Source: Gymnopilus junonius (taxonomy: Eukaryota > Basidiomycota > Agaricomycetes > Agaricales > Galerinaceae). From it: DNA of 64,000 nucleotides. The stretch is taken from NCBI GenBank assembly GCA_015501075.1, contig JADNYJ010000102.1, forward strand, positions 62,001 to 126,000. Reading direction: 5' to 3'. Each line of letters opens with the position of its first letter. Within the stretch, counting starts at the first letter, position 1. Shown here piece by piece: positions 24,101 to 35,577 of this stretch. The notes beneath the pieces are model-generated. The model saw nothing but the letters and a program-made list of their open reading frames with translations. It ran no database searches and was not told the DNA's origin. Both the position numbers and the translations under genes were made by a program.

Positions 24101-24985
24101 CACATGCCAGTTTTATATCAGGGTTATCGTACACTTCAGAAAGATTCAAGTACCTTCTTAACATAGGCGCCAATGATACGAAAGCTGCTGACTTCATTCG
24201 ACGATTCGACGCGACTGACAGGAACGACAGAGTGCCTGGAATCAGGAGGGCGTGCAGCATTGGCTTTAGAATCTGTATAACGTGGCTGAGAAGAATTGGA
24301 ATACAGGGAAACCAAAGCATGAAATACCTGATCGTCCAAATCGCATTCTCTGAACACCAATTTTCGAAGGCCCCATTCGATGGAAAAAATGTCGGAAAGA
24401 ATGGAAGCTTTAGTGAAAGTTAATTGGATACCGGAGAAGTCCACTGTTCGTGGGCTAGTCGAGGATGCATGCTATACCAATATGTTAAAAAGAGCGGAAA
24501 AAACGAGAATAATGGCGACGAACTTTGAGGGCAACAGTTATTGCCGAGTCAGGTTCCTCTTCGCAACCAGTGCAACATTCTCGATAGAATGAGTCCACTT
24601 TATCCATAGACCACCATTCTTCCAAGTCGCGACCACCTGGACTATTTGGGTTCCCTCGAACGACCTTCCGTCGCCTCTCTGCCTCCCTATCCTCAATGGC
24701 CCGCTTCTCATCCTTCAACGTTGGTGTTGAAGGTGGGTTGATGGAAGAAATTGGGTAAACGATGGCAATCTGCGGCAGGATGAAGTGTGCCCTCTTCAAC
24801 GCTGTGGCTTCCTCCTCACTGACGGTCTGAGTCTGCGTCTGCGTTGGTAGGAATCGGGTGATGCGAGAAAAGATAGACTGTTGCTGAGGCGGTGGTCGTT
24901 TGAGAATTGATTTGCCCGGCACCGGTATGGTCACTGCCGACGACGATGGTGGGCCAGATGTTCCTGACGACGAGGACGCAGCCAT
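21133..24985 (-). CDS. Leucine-rich-repeat (RNI-like) protein resembling PPP1R37
   Basis: A large multi-exon gene starts MAASSSSGTSGPPSSSAVTI at 24985. The N-terminal disordered part includes GKSILKRPPPQQQSIFSRI and the run YPISSINPPSTPTLKDEKRA. A ribonuclease-inhibitor-like LRR domain follows: WGLRKLVFRECDLDDQVFHA, SLQFLDLSQNSLDKKS, SLRNISIRHNRISASGGVAL, LRTLDLKGNDLR, LLHLDLTLNDIDIAGVMALS. Between LRRs there is a Ser/Pro-rich insert (23400-23780). The C-terminal third is low-complexity, with Pro-rich motifs (ERPPPRPL, KPPPRPYVS), ending TTPTVGS. The N-terminal arrangement and LRR type match fungal homologs of protein phosphatase 1 regulatory subunit 37; I infer a phosphatase-regulating scaffold. 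Exon borders are approximate. Confidence 0.72.
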
Positions 24986-26940
24986 AGACGATGTCGAGGT
25001 GGGTGAAGATGGTGGTGGACAATGCTCAGCAGGATGCCATCCAGGTCACTACCATGTCAGGGTCCAACGTGCAAGTTTGATTTACCGATCAATTTATTTT
25101 CCTCCCATTTCTCTCATAATTCTCATGTCCTCATTCCTCAACAACCACGACAGAAAGCTGGTCTCATCGCCCTGGGAAGGTGTGCGCTGCTATTTTTCTG
25201 AGTTTATGCGGTGTACTTATCCTGTCCAGGAAGGAGGTTTAGTTGCATTTTCATGGCGGTTGCTAGTTAGACTCGAGTACGCGGAATTCCCTATAACGAG
25301 GCTCTGCCTCTTGGGTGCCAATGCAAATCTGTTCCGTTTCGTAGACGGTTACATACGGTCTGACGAGTAGAAACAAGTGTTTCTACTCGTAGAACACTTG
25401 TTTATAGAGTGGGTGACTTCATTCAGGCCCGGGAATCATCGATCCGAAAAATGGATGATAGATCAAACTCCAGCATCGTTACCCACCGGGTCGTCTTACT
25501 ACTTGGTATCTACTTCAGCAAGAATACTTCGGCTCAGGAGATCTCATAACTTGAGGATCTCCGTAGATTCGGGGGCAAGGATCTCAATCTTGTTGCGTTC
25601 CCCGAGCCAGGATTACGAAGAGCCTTCGTATTCCAAGTTTTTCTCTAAAGTTTTTCGGATACATCTCTAGATCTTTCATTCCTGCGTTGCTCTCTACATG
25701 TCATGTATGGCCGGGATTCTCGGGCCAATGACAATTTACTCATCCTAGTTTACCAAGCGATAAAGGAGCAGACCGACGCAGGAGGCCTCTTTTAGGAAGA
25801 TGAAATATTTCTCCTGAACAATTAATATACCAAAATATAACCGGTACGTGGTTCGCAATACTTGTCTTGGTGGACATCTGGACATATATCACTCTCTAGT
25901 GAAGAAATTTAATCAAAGGCGTTGACAAACATCTGAGTCAGTGCTCCTTCAAACACATCCAGCCTTCTGGGCTCACTATAACCAAATTTGGCGAACCGCA
26001 GTGCTGTACCTAGGGCGCTTAATTCTCAGTCACCAGTTGCTTCTCCAAACCCAATCAGGGTGGGCTTCCTTCATTCCGTTTCATTTACGTGCTACTTATA
26101 GCCCTCATTCCGATCAGCTGGCAACCAACGAGGCAATGCTTGCTGTATACTGATATCGTGTTGTGGACAGATCCTGTCACCTTCCTAGCCTTACTCCTGT
26201 TGATTATTGGGTCTCTAATGTCCGCAGTCAGTGACTATCTCTGACTCGACTCAAGTTGAACGACGGGTGCCAATCCACAATCCGCAACATCGCATACTGC
26301 TCAGTTGATAGCTATTGCATTCGGGACATTTACCCAAACAGCGGCACAGCAGTCGACGTTTATCGATTTATATTGACTCAGCTCAGCTCACAACCTAGTT
26401 TGGTTACATTGCTATACATACTATTTGCGGGAGTGACCAATCCCTCAAACCTTGTCCGAGTGCCTAATTTTCGCGTACTAGTAGCTCGGGTGTGGTGGCA
26501 TTCTCTCTCTGTCAGGTTGACTGCAATTCGATGAACTAAAATAGCTTATATTGCATATGAGTGGGTACTGGTGTTTTTGATCATGAGAGGTTGTGCTACG
26601 GCTACAGTTCCTATATAATTATTACGAAAACAGAAATCATGTACTAAAGACTATGTATAAACGGTCGAACTACTACAATTGTGCGAATGAAGAGAAGAAG
26701 CATATCAAAGGGAGTGCTAGAAATACAACGTGAGGGATATCTTGTGTATGAGAATGTACTACTGTACCAAAGTCCACGATAGAAAAGGACCAGGAAACCA
26801 TTAGGTGTATCTGGATTCTATGAGTATTGGATAACAAGAGGAAGGCAAACAAGTTAAACCCGAACAAAAACAAACAAAACAAAAAGCGGAAAAATTAAGG
26901 AGAATGCGCATGGTAAAGTAAAATGACAGAATTGTCACCG
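24986..26940. other. Gene-poor stretch
   Basis: This is the promoter side of the LRR gene and the 3' side of the glutathione S-transferase gene. The plus-strand frames at 24900-25370, 25377-25670 and 26256-26534 have no domain or splice pattern. The one structure I see is a pair of overlapping palindromes at 25363-25403, listed separately. Confidence 0.35.
25363..25403. repeat. Two overlapping perfect inverted repeats
   Basis: acgagtagaaac (25363-25374) faces gtttctactcgt (25379-25390) with a four-base loop. The overlapping aaacaagtgtt (25371-25381) faces aacacttgttt (25393-25403). The two hairpins share bases and cannot form together. Confidence 0.75.
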
Positions 26941-27740
26941 TTATAGCTCATCCGTCCATTGTTTGCAACGTTCATAAAGTCGGTTCCAGCGGCCTCCATT
27001 CCAAGTGCGTACTCTGGACCATCCGTCATGAGGAGCCATTCTCTCGATCCATATTAAGACGGAGCAGATTGCAAAGTCGGCATAGGTCAGTTCATGACCC
27101 ATCGTGACAACTCCGTCGCCATCGCCTTGATTCTTGTCCATGATGATTGCGAGGAAATCGAACTGCTCCTTCACCGCCTGCCAGGCCTGTTCTCGTTGCG
27201 GTCCGACGAGAGCGGCTGGGGGACCTCCACGAAAGTGGTCGCGTGTACGTTCGGGTAGTTGTTGATGACTCAATGGGACCATGATTGGGAGAAGCGGTTT
27301 CGAGAAAACTTCTTGAATAAAGTGGACAAATAGTGTTTGAACTGCCCTGGCTCCGTCTGGGAACACTTGACGGGCAGGATATGCTGATTCCAGATACTCT
27401 GCAATCTTATTAGTATTGGAAAGTATTATCGGCTGGTGACCACTCCGAGTACTATCCACAATAACGGGCAGCGTGTAGATCGGCCGTCCGTCACTACGCT
27501 GCGCAGAAGGAGGGGCCCCAATGTGCATTAATGTTCGCTCGACGTCTTGGAATTCCACCCAGACTGTTTGGTACGAGAGACGCTTGAAATTGAGGATAAA
27601 GCTAAGAAATTTGAGAAAATAAGTACAACGTTCAAGAAGATTATGCAGCAATGCGCGTACCGTATTCGCCAGATATTAGGTGCCCATGGTTGTGCGGTGT
27701 GCCCAGGGACATCGTATAGCGTAATCTTAGGAGGGGACAT
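26941..27740 (-). CDS. Glutathione S-transferase-like protein (fungal GTT/Ure2p-like)
   Basis: The start MSPPKITLYDVPGHTAQPWA is at 27740; an upstream in-frame Met exists but the domain begins here. Exon 1 ends at WRIR and joins across an intron to FILNFKRLSYQTVWVEFQDV. This is the thioredoxin-like N-domain used by mushroom GSTs related to beta-etherase and Ure2p-like enzymes. TLPVIVD gives the cis-Pro (YTLPV), and ILSNTNKIAEYLESAYP is the glutathione-contact helix. The C-terminal helical domain includes FVHFIQEVFSKPLLPI and LTYADFAICSVLIWIERMAP, ending CKQWTDEL. It probably detoxifies wood- or plant-derived electrophiles, but the substrate is not readable. Intron count is low compared with its neighbours. 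Confidence 0.8.
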
Positions 27741-30700
27741 ACGAGAGGAGCCCCCATGTCGCGACATGACAAATAATTCAGGGAAGAAAGTGGGAACAAA
27801 AAAACACAAACTATCCGATCGAATTAGGACGGCTTTAAAGCCTGGATACGCTATGAGGGAGCCAATATAGCGTCACAAGTTCCTCGGGAACATGTCCTGA
27901 TTCGTAACCAGTCATGTACAGTCATCGACACAACTCAAAGGCTGCGAAATCTCGCATTCAGTTCGTGTATCTACAATGATCCCTGAGCGTTGGCCAGAAA
28001 CAGGAGAGAGATCTGGTTGGACATACCGGACGGAACAGCGGCCAGATCATTCACCGATATATACATAAGAAAAACAAGTGGACCCTTTTTGTCCAATCCA
28101 AGATGCGTATTTGGATGGTAAGGGAAAATCAATCAAAAAAACGCGGCGTTTGCATCTCGGGGGCGGCAGCGGCCACTCCACGCAGACAGAGACATCCTTA
28201 GTGAGAGCTGATGACTTGGATGTTCCTTTAGGACAAGACATGAGATAGCAGCTCTGGTAAATTCAGGCCTGTCCGAAAGCTCTGCAATTGTCTTCCAAAC
28301 GAACGTCTGCGATAGAAAGAGGCGGTGTAGAGACTCAGAGAATTGGACTCAGGACTGGCAAGTATGGCGGCAGTCATGTGATTGCCGAGTTCTTGCGCCG
28401 AGCCCTCGGCTAACGTCTGGATGAGTAGTAACCGATATCAATTCAACCTTCAACAATCCGACACTTGACTGTCGTAAATCTTCACGAAAGGTCTGCCTCT
28501 CAAGCATGATGGTTTACGTTCTTACTTTTCGCAAGTGTATCTGGTCTTCAAGAAGCGAAATAACCTCAAGCGAAAGGGTTAAGTGCGACGCTTTTTGCCA
28601 CGTTTTCGAGCATACACAGCCCTATGCCGACCTCACAGAAAATGACGCGACAGCTTTTTTTTTTTTTCACCACCTTTCCATTCCCCATATCTGACCGTTC
28701 CACTCTTGGTGCACTCAAGGATGCCTGCCGAGTCCCAGGCGGCTGGACACACGTATGAAACACCGAGGAAGAATAGAATCCCATTGAGGACAAGGTCAAA
28801 ATACGAGTATAGGTCCTGGATCCTGTCGGACAAATGACATCGGGAATGTCTAATTGTGATTTGCATTCCTAATTTGGTATATTTAATTGGTTTGTCTCTC
28901 TCATTCACGTACGTTCCACACAAAATGATATTATGCGGATGCGCCGCCCTGATCAAATTGGTTGCATCGTGTAGGTTTAAAAAACTTTTTCGATAGTTTG
29001 GCGTGACTCGTGCTTGATGCGTATCCCCAAGTCAGCCAGTCGCCCTTGTCTTTTTTGTTGATCCATGGGAGAAACGCTTAGACCAATAGCCGGAAATATG
29101 CATCCGCCGTCCCGAGGCCAGCAAACCCTCCTCTGCAAGATAAAGGTCTATACTGGTGTCATGTGTAACTCCAGTAACCGTGTTCAATATTGATATTGGT
29201 TTCAGGATCTGCTACCCACCTTCATGAAAATCAGCGGACGTCAAACGCCAGCCAAAGCCCTTGTCCTCCTTCTCGCGCTGGTCTTCTATTTCCCTCTACG
29301 CTGAATAATAATGGCTCCAAAATTTTACTTCTATCCTTCAAAACTTGGAATTTCAGGGTCATCTATGACTTGGCTTTCTCGAGACATGTGGGGTGGCTCT
29401 CTTCATGGCGCATGTTATTTTTGGTCATCAGAAGTTGCACCGCTTGGGGGGATTCCCATCTTGACCATCTGTACGTCATAATAGTCATTCTCATCTGCTT
29501 ATGCAAATGGACGTTGTCTTTAATACAGGTTTCAGAGCAACAAGGCTGCTTCTCAGATGAAATTTGACAGGTTTTTGTCTGGAAAAAGCAAGTCTGTTCT
29601 TGAAGTCTGGTAGTACGGAATGAACTTTCGAACGCTGTGTAGCCTCAGGAACCCTGCAAACCGGGTCAGAAGCTATTTTGGTTCAAAGCTCAAATGGGCG
29701 CAGTAGGTAGGTATATCGATGGTCGTGTCATGAACATACTCTGACTCGACTTTGCATTCTACGATTCTCTAATTTTCTAAATAGGTCTAGACGCGAAGGT
29801 AAGTTGCTGTGTAGTGTATTTTCTTTCAAATCACCCCTTTTCCATCCAGAATTTTCGAGCACTAGACCTAGTCGTCTCAATTTTACACGGAATGTACGCC
29901 TCTGTACATGGACGTTGGGTTGTACTATGCCGTCACCTTTAAGAACATTAACGTGGCAAGTAAGCTGATACCTGTTACTTCAGGGTTCCAAGGGATGTTC
30001 AATTCATTCCATACCTAACCATAAGAAGCCCATTTCAGAACCTAACCCTTAAAAGAAACACGCTCATGCGCGAGTAAGCCGATTGTGCCTTGGCGACGCT
30101 GCGACGCGTACACGAATAGCTCGCCAGATAGTCCAAACCGATGGAAAAAATATTTTGTAAATTTATTCTTTCGAATTCAGTCGCTGCATATGCATGACCT
30201 CTCATCGACGGCAAATGTTTTGATGCCGTCAAATAAGGAGGCCCTTAGATTACCATTTCAATAAGGCCTTGAGTAAAAGTCGGGCTCTCGAGCACTCCTT
30301 TCCTCCGACCTGGTTTAAAAATAGACATTCTGCGTCCCACTACAAAGCCTCGAGCCATGCCCAGACTTTTAAATTGCCTATAGCTTTAGAGGTCAACGTT
30401 AATTGACGGAGATTAGGTGCTTGACGGTGGCGGCGATCCCAGGACATCAAGCGATGACAAGGTGACTGATCATTTGACGTCTTTATCATTTTGAGCGCCT
30501 GAACGAAGGGCGCAAGCGCGCATACCTAAAAAGGATGAAAGCCCAAGGTCAAACATGATCGAAGCTCAAGGGGCTTGGACAGGTATCTTGCAGCTGCACA
30601 TGTAATGGGCGCTAGAGTTTCAACAACGTCAGTGGTGCCCAGGACGACCGGTAAATCTCCATGATGCAACACTGAATTGTCCTCTTACAATTAGGTGTTC

Positions 30701-30984
30701 CCACTACATAGAACTATGTCCGCAATTAGCGGCCACCATTAATTCACGTTTCTGCACCTTGCCCCAGGTCGACAGTCTCACATCGGAAGAAGGTAACAAA
30801 TAAAAAAATTATTCATTGATAATACACAATATTTTTCTATTTAGACGCAGAAGGACGAACAGAAGAAAAGATGAAAGGAAAGGTACAAGCCCATCACTTC
30901 GTGTCGATCTTCGGACACTCTAAACCTGGATATCGGCGCTACCTGAGCATGGTTCGGCCTCGTTCGATCATCTGGTGACAGAAT
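27741..30984. other. Gene-poor stretch
   Basis: About 3.2 kb without a supported gene. Open frames at 28047-28241, 28566-28956, 29190-29567 and 30035-30232 have no domain and no coherent splice joins. A poly-T run lies near 28657-28670. The left end should include the GST promoter and the right end the transaldolase 3' UTR. A diverged gene without recognisable features cannot be excluded. Confidence 0.35.
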
Positions 30985-32351
30985 TCAAGCAGAGAGCTTG
31001 GACAGAAGAAGCTTCTTCACAGTCTGACCATCGGAAGCAAACTTCCTGATGCCCTCAAATAGCTTATCGGAAGCCATCTCATCCGCTAGGAGGGACCAGC
31101 GGAACTCGGCCTCGTTGTCGATGTAGCTGACCTTGGGAAGAGGGTCGGCTTGAACGGCTGAAATTGTCCGGTTAGATTAGCAACGGATCTTCGGGCCGGT
31201 GAGTGAGATTACATACCGGTCTGGGCATCGAGTTTCTTGGGAACAGGGTCCGTTGACTTCCGGAGCTCCTCAAGGAGAGCGGGAGAGATAGTGAGGAAGT
31301 CAATACCTGCGAGCGACTTGATTTCACCAGTCTAGGGCAAGGAGTCAATAGACAGATTGAAGAGACCGACTGTCAAGCGCACGTTACGGAAGGAAGCACC
31401 CATGACGATGGTCTTGTAGCCATACTGTTTGTAGTAGTCGAAGATCTTCTTCACAGACTGGACACCAGGGTCTTCATCACCTTCGTAGGTCTTTCCAGTC
31501 TTCTTCTTGTACCAGTCAAGGATCTGAAAATTTTTGTCAGTGTGATTGATAGACCCATTCCGGGACACAACTTACACGACCGACAAAAGGTGAGATCAAT
31601 GTAACACCGGCTTCGGCACAAGCAACGGCTTGTTGGAAACCGAACAAAAGAGTGAGGTTGCAGTGGATACCTTCATCCTTCTCGAGTTCACGAGCAGCTT
31701 GAATACCTTCCCATGTGGACGCGATTTTGATCAAGACGCGCTCTTTGGAGATACCAACGGACTCGTAAAGGGCAATGAGTTGTTTGGCCTGCAAGCTGAT
31801 AAACGATAAGAATTAAAACGCTTTTCCATTGAAGCGTACCTTGGCCTTAGTAGCTTCCTTGTCAACTGAGAGCCGAGCATCGACTTCGGTGGATACACGT
31901 CCTGGAATGATGGCAAGGATGGCCTTGCCAAATTCTACCAACTGAGATGTCCTGTCTTAGAAAGAAAATTATGGTAGTCAGGTTTATGAACTCACAAGAC
32001 GATCCGTGGCGTGTTCCGACTGCTCCTCCAGGCTACCACCCTTTTCCTTTGCGTATTTGACAGCAGCATCGACGAGGTGAGCATAACGGGGGTTTCCAAC
32101 AGCAGCTAAGATCAAGGATGGGTTCGTAGTTGCGTCCTATGAAATGAGTTTACTCTTATTAGTGGATGAAGAATAGAGTAATCGCAAGATTTTACCTGGG
32201 GTTTATAGGCGTCGATGGCTGTTATGAAGATCAGGGGTCAATCAGAGCTACAAGGCTAACAACGAAGATGAGTATACTTACACTCGAAGTCGCCAGAGTC
32301 GGAGACGACGACAGTTCCAGTAGCTTTGAGTTGGTCGAGGGATGTGGCCAT
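30985..32351 (-). CDS. TAL1: Transaldolase
   Basis: Transfers a dihydroxyacetone unit from sedoheptulose-7-phosphate to glyceraldehyde-3-phosphate in the non-oxidative pentose phosphate pathway, in the cytosol. The start [20 protein letters not shown] is at 32351. Exons then give [15 protein letters not shown], the Schiff-base Lys in [89 protein letters not shown], and the end [11 protein letters not shown] with TGA at 30985-30987. All classical motifs and the catalytic Lys are present, and the length (about 320 residues) is normal. At least seven introns interrupt it. The best-supported gene in the window. Confidence 0.93.
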
Positions 32352-33563
32352 GATGATGGTGGTTTGAAGGAAAGAATCTACAGAGGGTACGATGGTGGAA
32401 GATCTCGTTGATTAAGAGCTCCAGATTACGGAGGGCTGATGTTATGTGATCACCTGATGACGAAATGTTTCACTATAGTACCCGATCCTGACTCGATCAT
32501 TCAAAATGTCCCCAAAGAAATTATCACTCACCTCAAAAAGTCCAGTAAGTGCGCCACTGCACACCCTGCAGCCTACCTTACTTGGTGTGTCATGGCGTTA
32601 GGAATTGAAAGGGTTGTTATTTTCTGTCAAATTTCTTCAAATTTCTGCTGAATTTGGATCTCGTGACCCAACGTGCAAAGGTCGCGTTGAATCGGATTTC
32701 CTGAGTAAGAACTAAGTAAAACGTTCGTTGAAATCCCACCAATGTAGGGATAAATCTCCCTAAAAAAGATAGACCAATCGGTCGATATGCCCATGACAAG
32801 TCGGGATACGATCCTTGAATTTTCCGAACACCATCCATGGCCGCTTGCCGGAAACCGGCTGTGGTTTTTGCTCCCGGTTATGTCCTGCTGCCCGAGCGGA
32901 AGACAAAGCCTTTTTTTTACCAACTTGATTTAATCGTATCATGCAATGTGAGTCCGATTAGCTTTCGGAATTTACGGTAATGGTCGCTATCACTGCTGTT
33001 CAGCTCTGTGTTAGGCGGGCTACGGAAAGAGTCTCCTTTAAACAAGGAAAGCCATTCAGGAGGGCCAGATCTAAGCGGCGTGGAAACGAAAATCGAGGTA
33101 AGCAAGGAACAGATGCATTTGAAGATCAAAAAATTTTAATTTCACAGTTGGAAAATAAGGGAGGGATAAGTTTGAATTTGTATGTTACATGTCAACCAGC
33201 AGCCGGTTCAGATAGGCGTCATGGTCCGTATACTGCAGTTGGTGCTCTGAATGTCTTTAAGAACACATGGAATGTGGTTGGGCAATAGGGTTATTAGGGT
33301 AGGGCTCCACTTCACTGTGGCGGTACAATAAGACCATTGAACAATAATTGAAATATCAAATACACATTCACACATGGAGGGAAACAGTGGGGAGATGACT
33401 TCTGAAACCAACTTATGTTGGCTCTGTAAATTCAATGTCCCGATGGGCGGAACATCATTAAAGGTTATGACGAAGCAGAGAGTTTCTAATGTTGTTTGTT
33501 TGGGCCATGTAAGGATTATTCTGCAGACCTCCTAGAAGAAAAAAAGGAATGAAAAGGTTATTT
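32352..33563. other. Spacer upstream of transaldolase
   Basis: This holds the transaldolase promoter. The frame at 32439-32651 includes IIQNVPKEIITHLKK, which slightly resembles the start of an F-box, but the rest does not follow. Nothing else is recognised. Confidence 0.35.
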
Positions 33564-34712
33564 CTAATCATGGTGTAGAAGGAAAGGGTCTACAAACATC
33601 TGCGATAACAGAGTCCACTTTATCTTGGTTATTGAAAACAAGGAAAGACCAGTATAAATTTGAAGGCTTCGGACTTCTGGAAAATGCATCCAAAATGGCA
33701 GGTTGGTATAGACCATAGAGTAAACCTCTATGTGGGTAATGGGGCAGGATGATCATTTGATGATCTTGACATCTGATGATGTGAGGTGGTAGTAAGACTT
33801 GATTCCAATTGAATGGATGCATCTTCCTGGAAGTAAACCTTGAAGAGCAGGGAGCGGTGATTCCACATCTTCTAAATGTGGCAATGCCTGAGGATTCAAC
33901 TTGAAGGGAGGACCAAGCCTGCATATTGGGCTTAGGTGGAAGGTTCTGAGTGTAGGAGTTGCCTCAAGAATGGGCTGGAGTTCTTGCCAGGTGTCATTGG
34001 AAAGGAAATGATTGATCTCAAGAGAGATGATACTGGGTGCTTCAACTAATTTCTCGAGGAGCTCCAGAATTCCTGTCCGAAGCTTCATGAGACTCCGGAA
34101 ACTAAGATGCTTCACAAAGGTGCACAAACTCTCTCCCCATGTCCCTGTAACAGATAGAAATTCAAGTTGGAGCAAAGATAATTTGCTTGCCAGCGCATTG
34201 GGAATGGGGTCATTGATGATGACTTGACAGCACTTGATGATCAAGGTGTGCAATTCAGGTAAATGAGTGATCATGTGGATGACATCTTTATTGATAAGAA
34301 TTTTTTGCAGTGTGAGTTCCGTGATGTTGAGCATCAGGCTCATAGACTGCAAGGACATTACTATACAGAGTGGATTTCCTTCTTCTTGAGTTGACAAATC
34401 AGCTATCAGTGAGCAGTTCTTGACATGCTGCCCAATCATTAGGGCAAACTCGTCTTTGCTGAGTATCCAGCTACAGAATGACTCCTGACTAGGAGGGATC
34501 TGATTGTGTTTTGGGCCATGAACCAGGTGAAATTCCACATTTTCAAATATCCATGGAACAATGACTGCACAAAAGTATTGGCAAACCAGGGCCAGGCTGA
34601 AGAGGTCACATTTGATGCTCAGAATGATACAGCTGGCAGGGATCCTAAATCTAACATGATAGAGAATTTCAATTAAAATTTCATTGGGAATCAATGACAG
34701 TTCAGTGCAGCC
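33564..34712 (-). pseudogene. F-box/LRR-like pseudogene, paralog of the gene at 12.1 kb
   Basis: The F-box reads LSLIPNEILIEILYHVRFRI then LFSLALVCQYFCAVIVPWIF, matching the intact paralog's LSPIPNEIYFEIFHHVKSRV and LWNMALACRFFCSVALPLVF. Similarity continues through the leucine-rich part (LPHLEDVESPLPAL, LLPGRCIHSIGI) to VKIIK, where TGA (33753-33755) stops the frame. Past the stop the same frame continues SSCPITHIEVYSMVYT and FPEVRSLQIYTGL, which align to SSRPVTNLSLSATIFD and CPHITTLRI of the intact copy. A single nonsense change therefore truncates it by about 60 codons or more. There is no in-frame ATG at the expected start; a short upstream exon may be missing. It borders the transposon island. 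Confidence 0.7.
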
Positions 34713-35190
34713 ATGTTTTCAAACAGGACCTAGTGACATGGACTATTAGTGATCAGTGCATACTGGAGTCAAGAAGCTGAAGAATACTATGCACTTGACC
34801 ATTGTAAATTCAACATGTATTGTTCATTAACACCTAGAGACTAAAGTAGTTCAAGCACTTTATTGGAGTTGTAGAATACACAGAGAAAGGGAAATATGTA
34901 CAGTGGTCCAGAGATAGAGAGGAGTAAATGTAGGCATTGGATTCAACAGTCAACATTTCAACTTGCAAAACATGCAGGGTCTCCACATGATACACATGAG
35001 GAGGTTTATTTTTAGACACCCTTCTTTCGAATGTAACTTGATAACAAAGTTAAAGTACAGAGGTAGGTAGGTAGGTAGTATATACTGTAACTCATGAAAG
35101 TGAAAAGCTATGAAAATTATTGCAAATAAAATCAAATCATCAAAGATATCTGCCTAAATTCCACAAGTGACAACTTAAATTACTTCTAGC
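34713..35190. other. Left flank of the transposon island
   Basis: AT-rich sequence with a short GTAG microsatellite near 35061-35078. The end, tacttctag at about 35182-35190, looks like a 3' splice site leading into the gene fragment that the first retrotransposon interrupts. Confidence 0.4.
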
Positions 35191-35199
35191 AAGATTGGG
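35191..35199 (+). pseudogene. Interrupted gene, fragment 1 (exon edge before element 1)
   Basis: Nine bases, CAAGATTGGG minus its shared end, lie between a splice-acceptor-like tag and the first LTR. Removing the 5.9-kb element and one copy of its duplication joins them in frame to 41092 onward (KIGLEFLQGFISQFLDITAW). This is a reconstruction by eye. Confidence 0.4.
35195..35199. repeat. Target site duplication of element 1 (left)
   Basis: TTGGG directly precedes the LTR; the identical copy follows the other LTR at 41087-41091. Confidence 0.9.
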
Positions 35200-35412
35200 T
35201 GGAAGCCCAACATACCAACGTTGGACAACACTAGATCACACAGTAAGGAATACGACCAGGATGTGATTGTAAATGAGAGATAGTAGGGATACAAGAGGAG
35301 GTAAAGAGGGATCCAAAGAAAGAGGGGAAAACCCCTGAGGATCTTTATATATGAGTATGCACATGTTAGTAAATAAGAGTCCACAATGCATAATCATGTG
35401 GTCAGGATTACA
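35200..35412 (-). repeat. 3' LTR of element 1
   Basis: 213 bp, from TGGAAGCCC to GGATTACA on the plus strand. It differs from its partner by five bases. All five fall at three CpG positions: one ancestral CG seen as CA here and TG in the other copy, one CG here versus TA, and one CG here versus TG. Confidence 0.92.
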
Positions 35413-35425
35413 CCCCCTCCTCCTT
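35413..35425 (-). other. Polypurine tract of element 1
   Basis: Read on the minus strand, AAGGAGGAGGGGG lies directly upstream of the 3' LTR's TG. Position and composition match the plus-strand primer site of LTR retrotransposons. Confidence 0.8.
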
Positions 35426-35577
35426 ACAAGCATGAAAATACCCCAAAAGGCAACAAAAAGAGAGGAAAAGAGGAAAGTAAGAAAATACATACAATGCACA
35501 GCGCGGGTGCATTAAAAACCCAGTGGGAAAAGCTACCGGCTGGCCATAAAAGAAAGAGAACAGTACGTAAAAAAATC

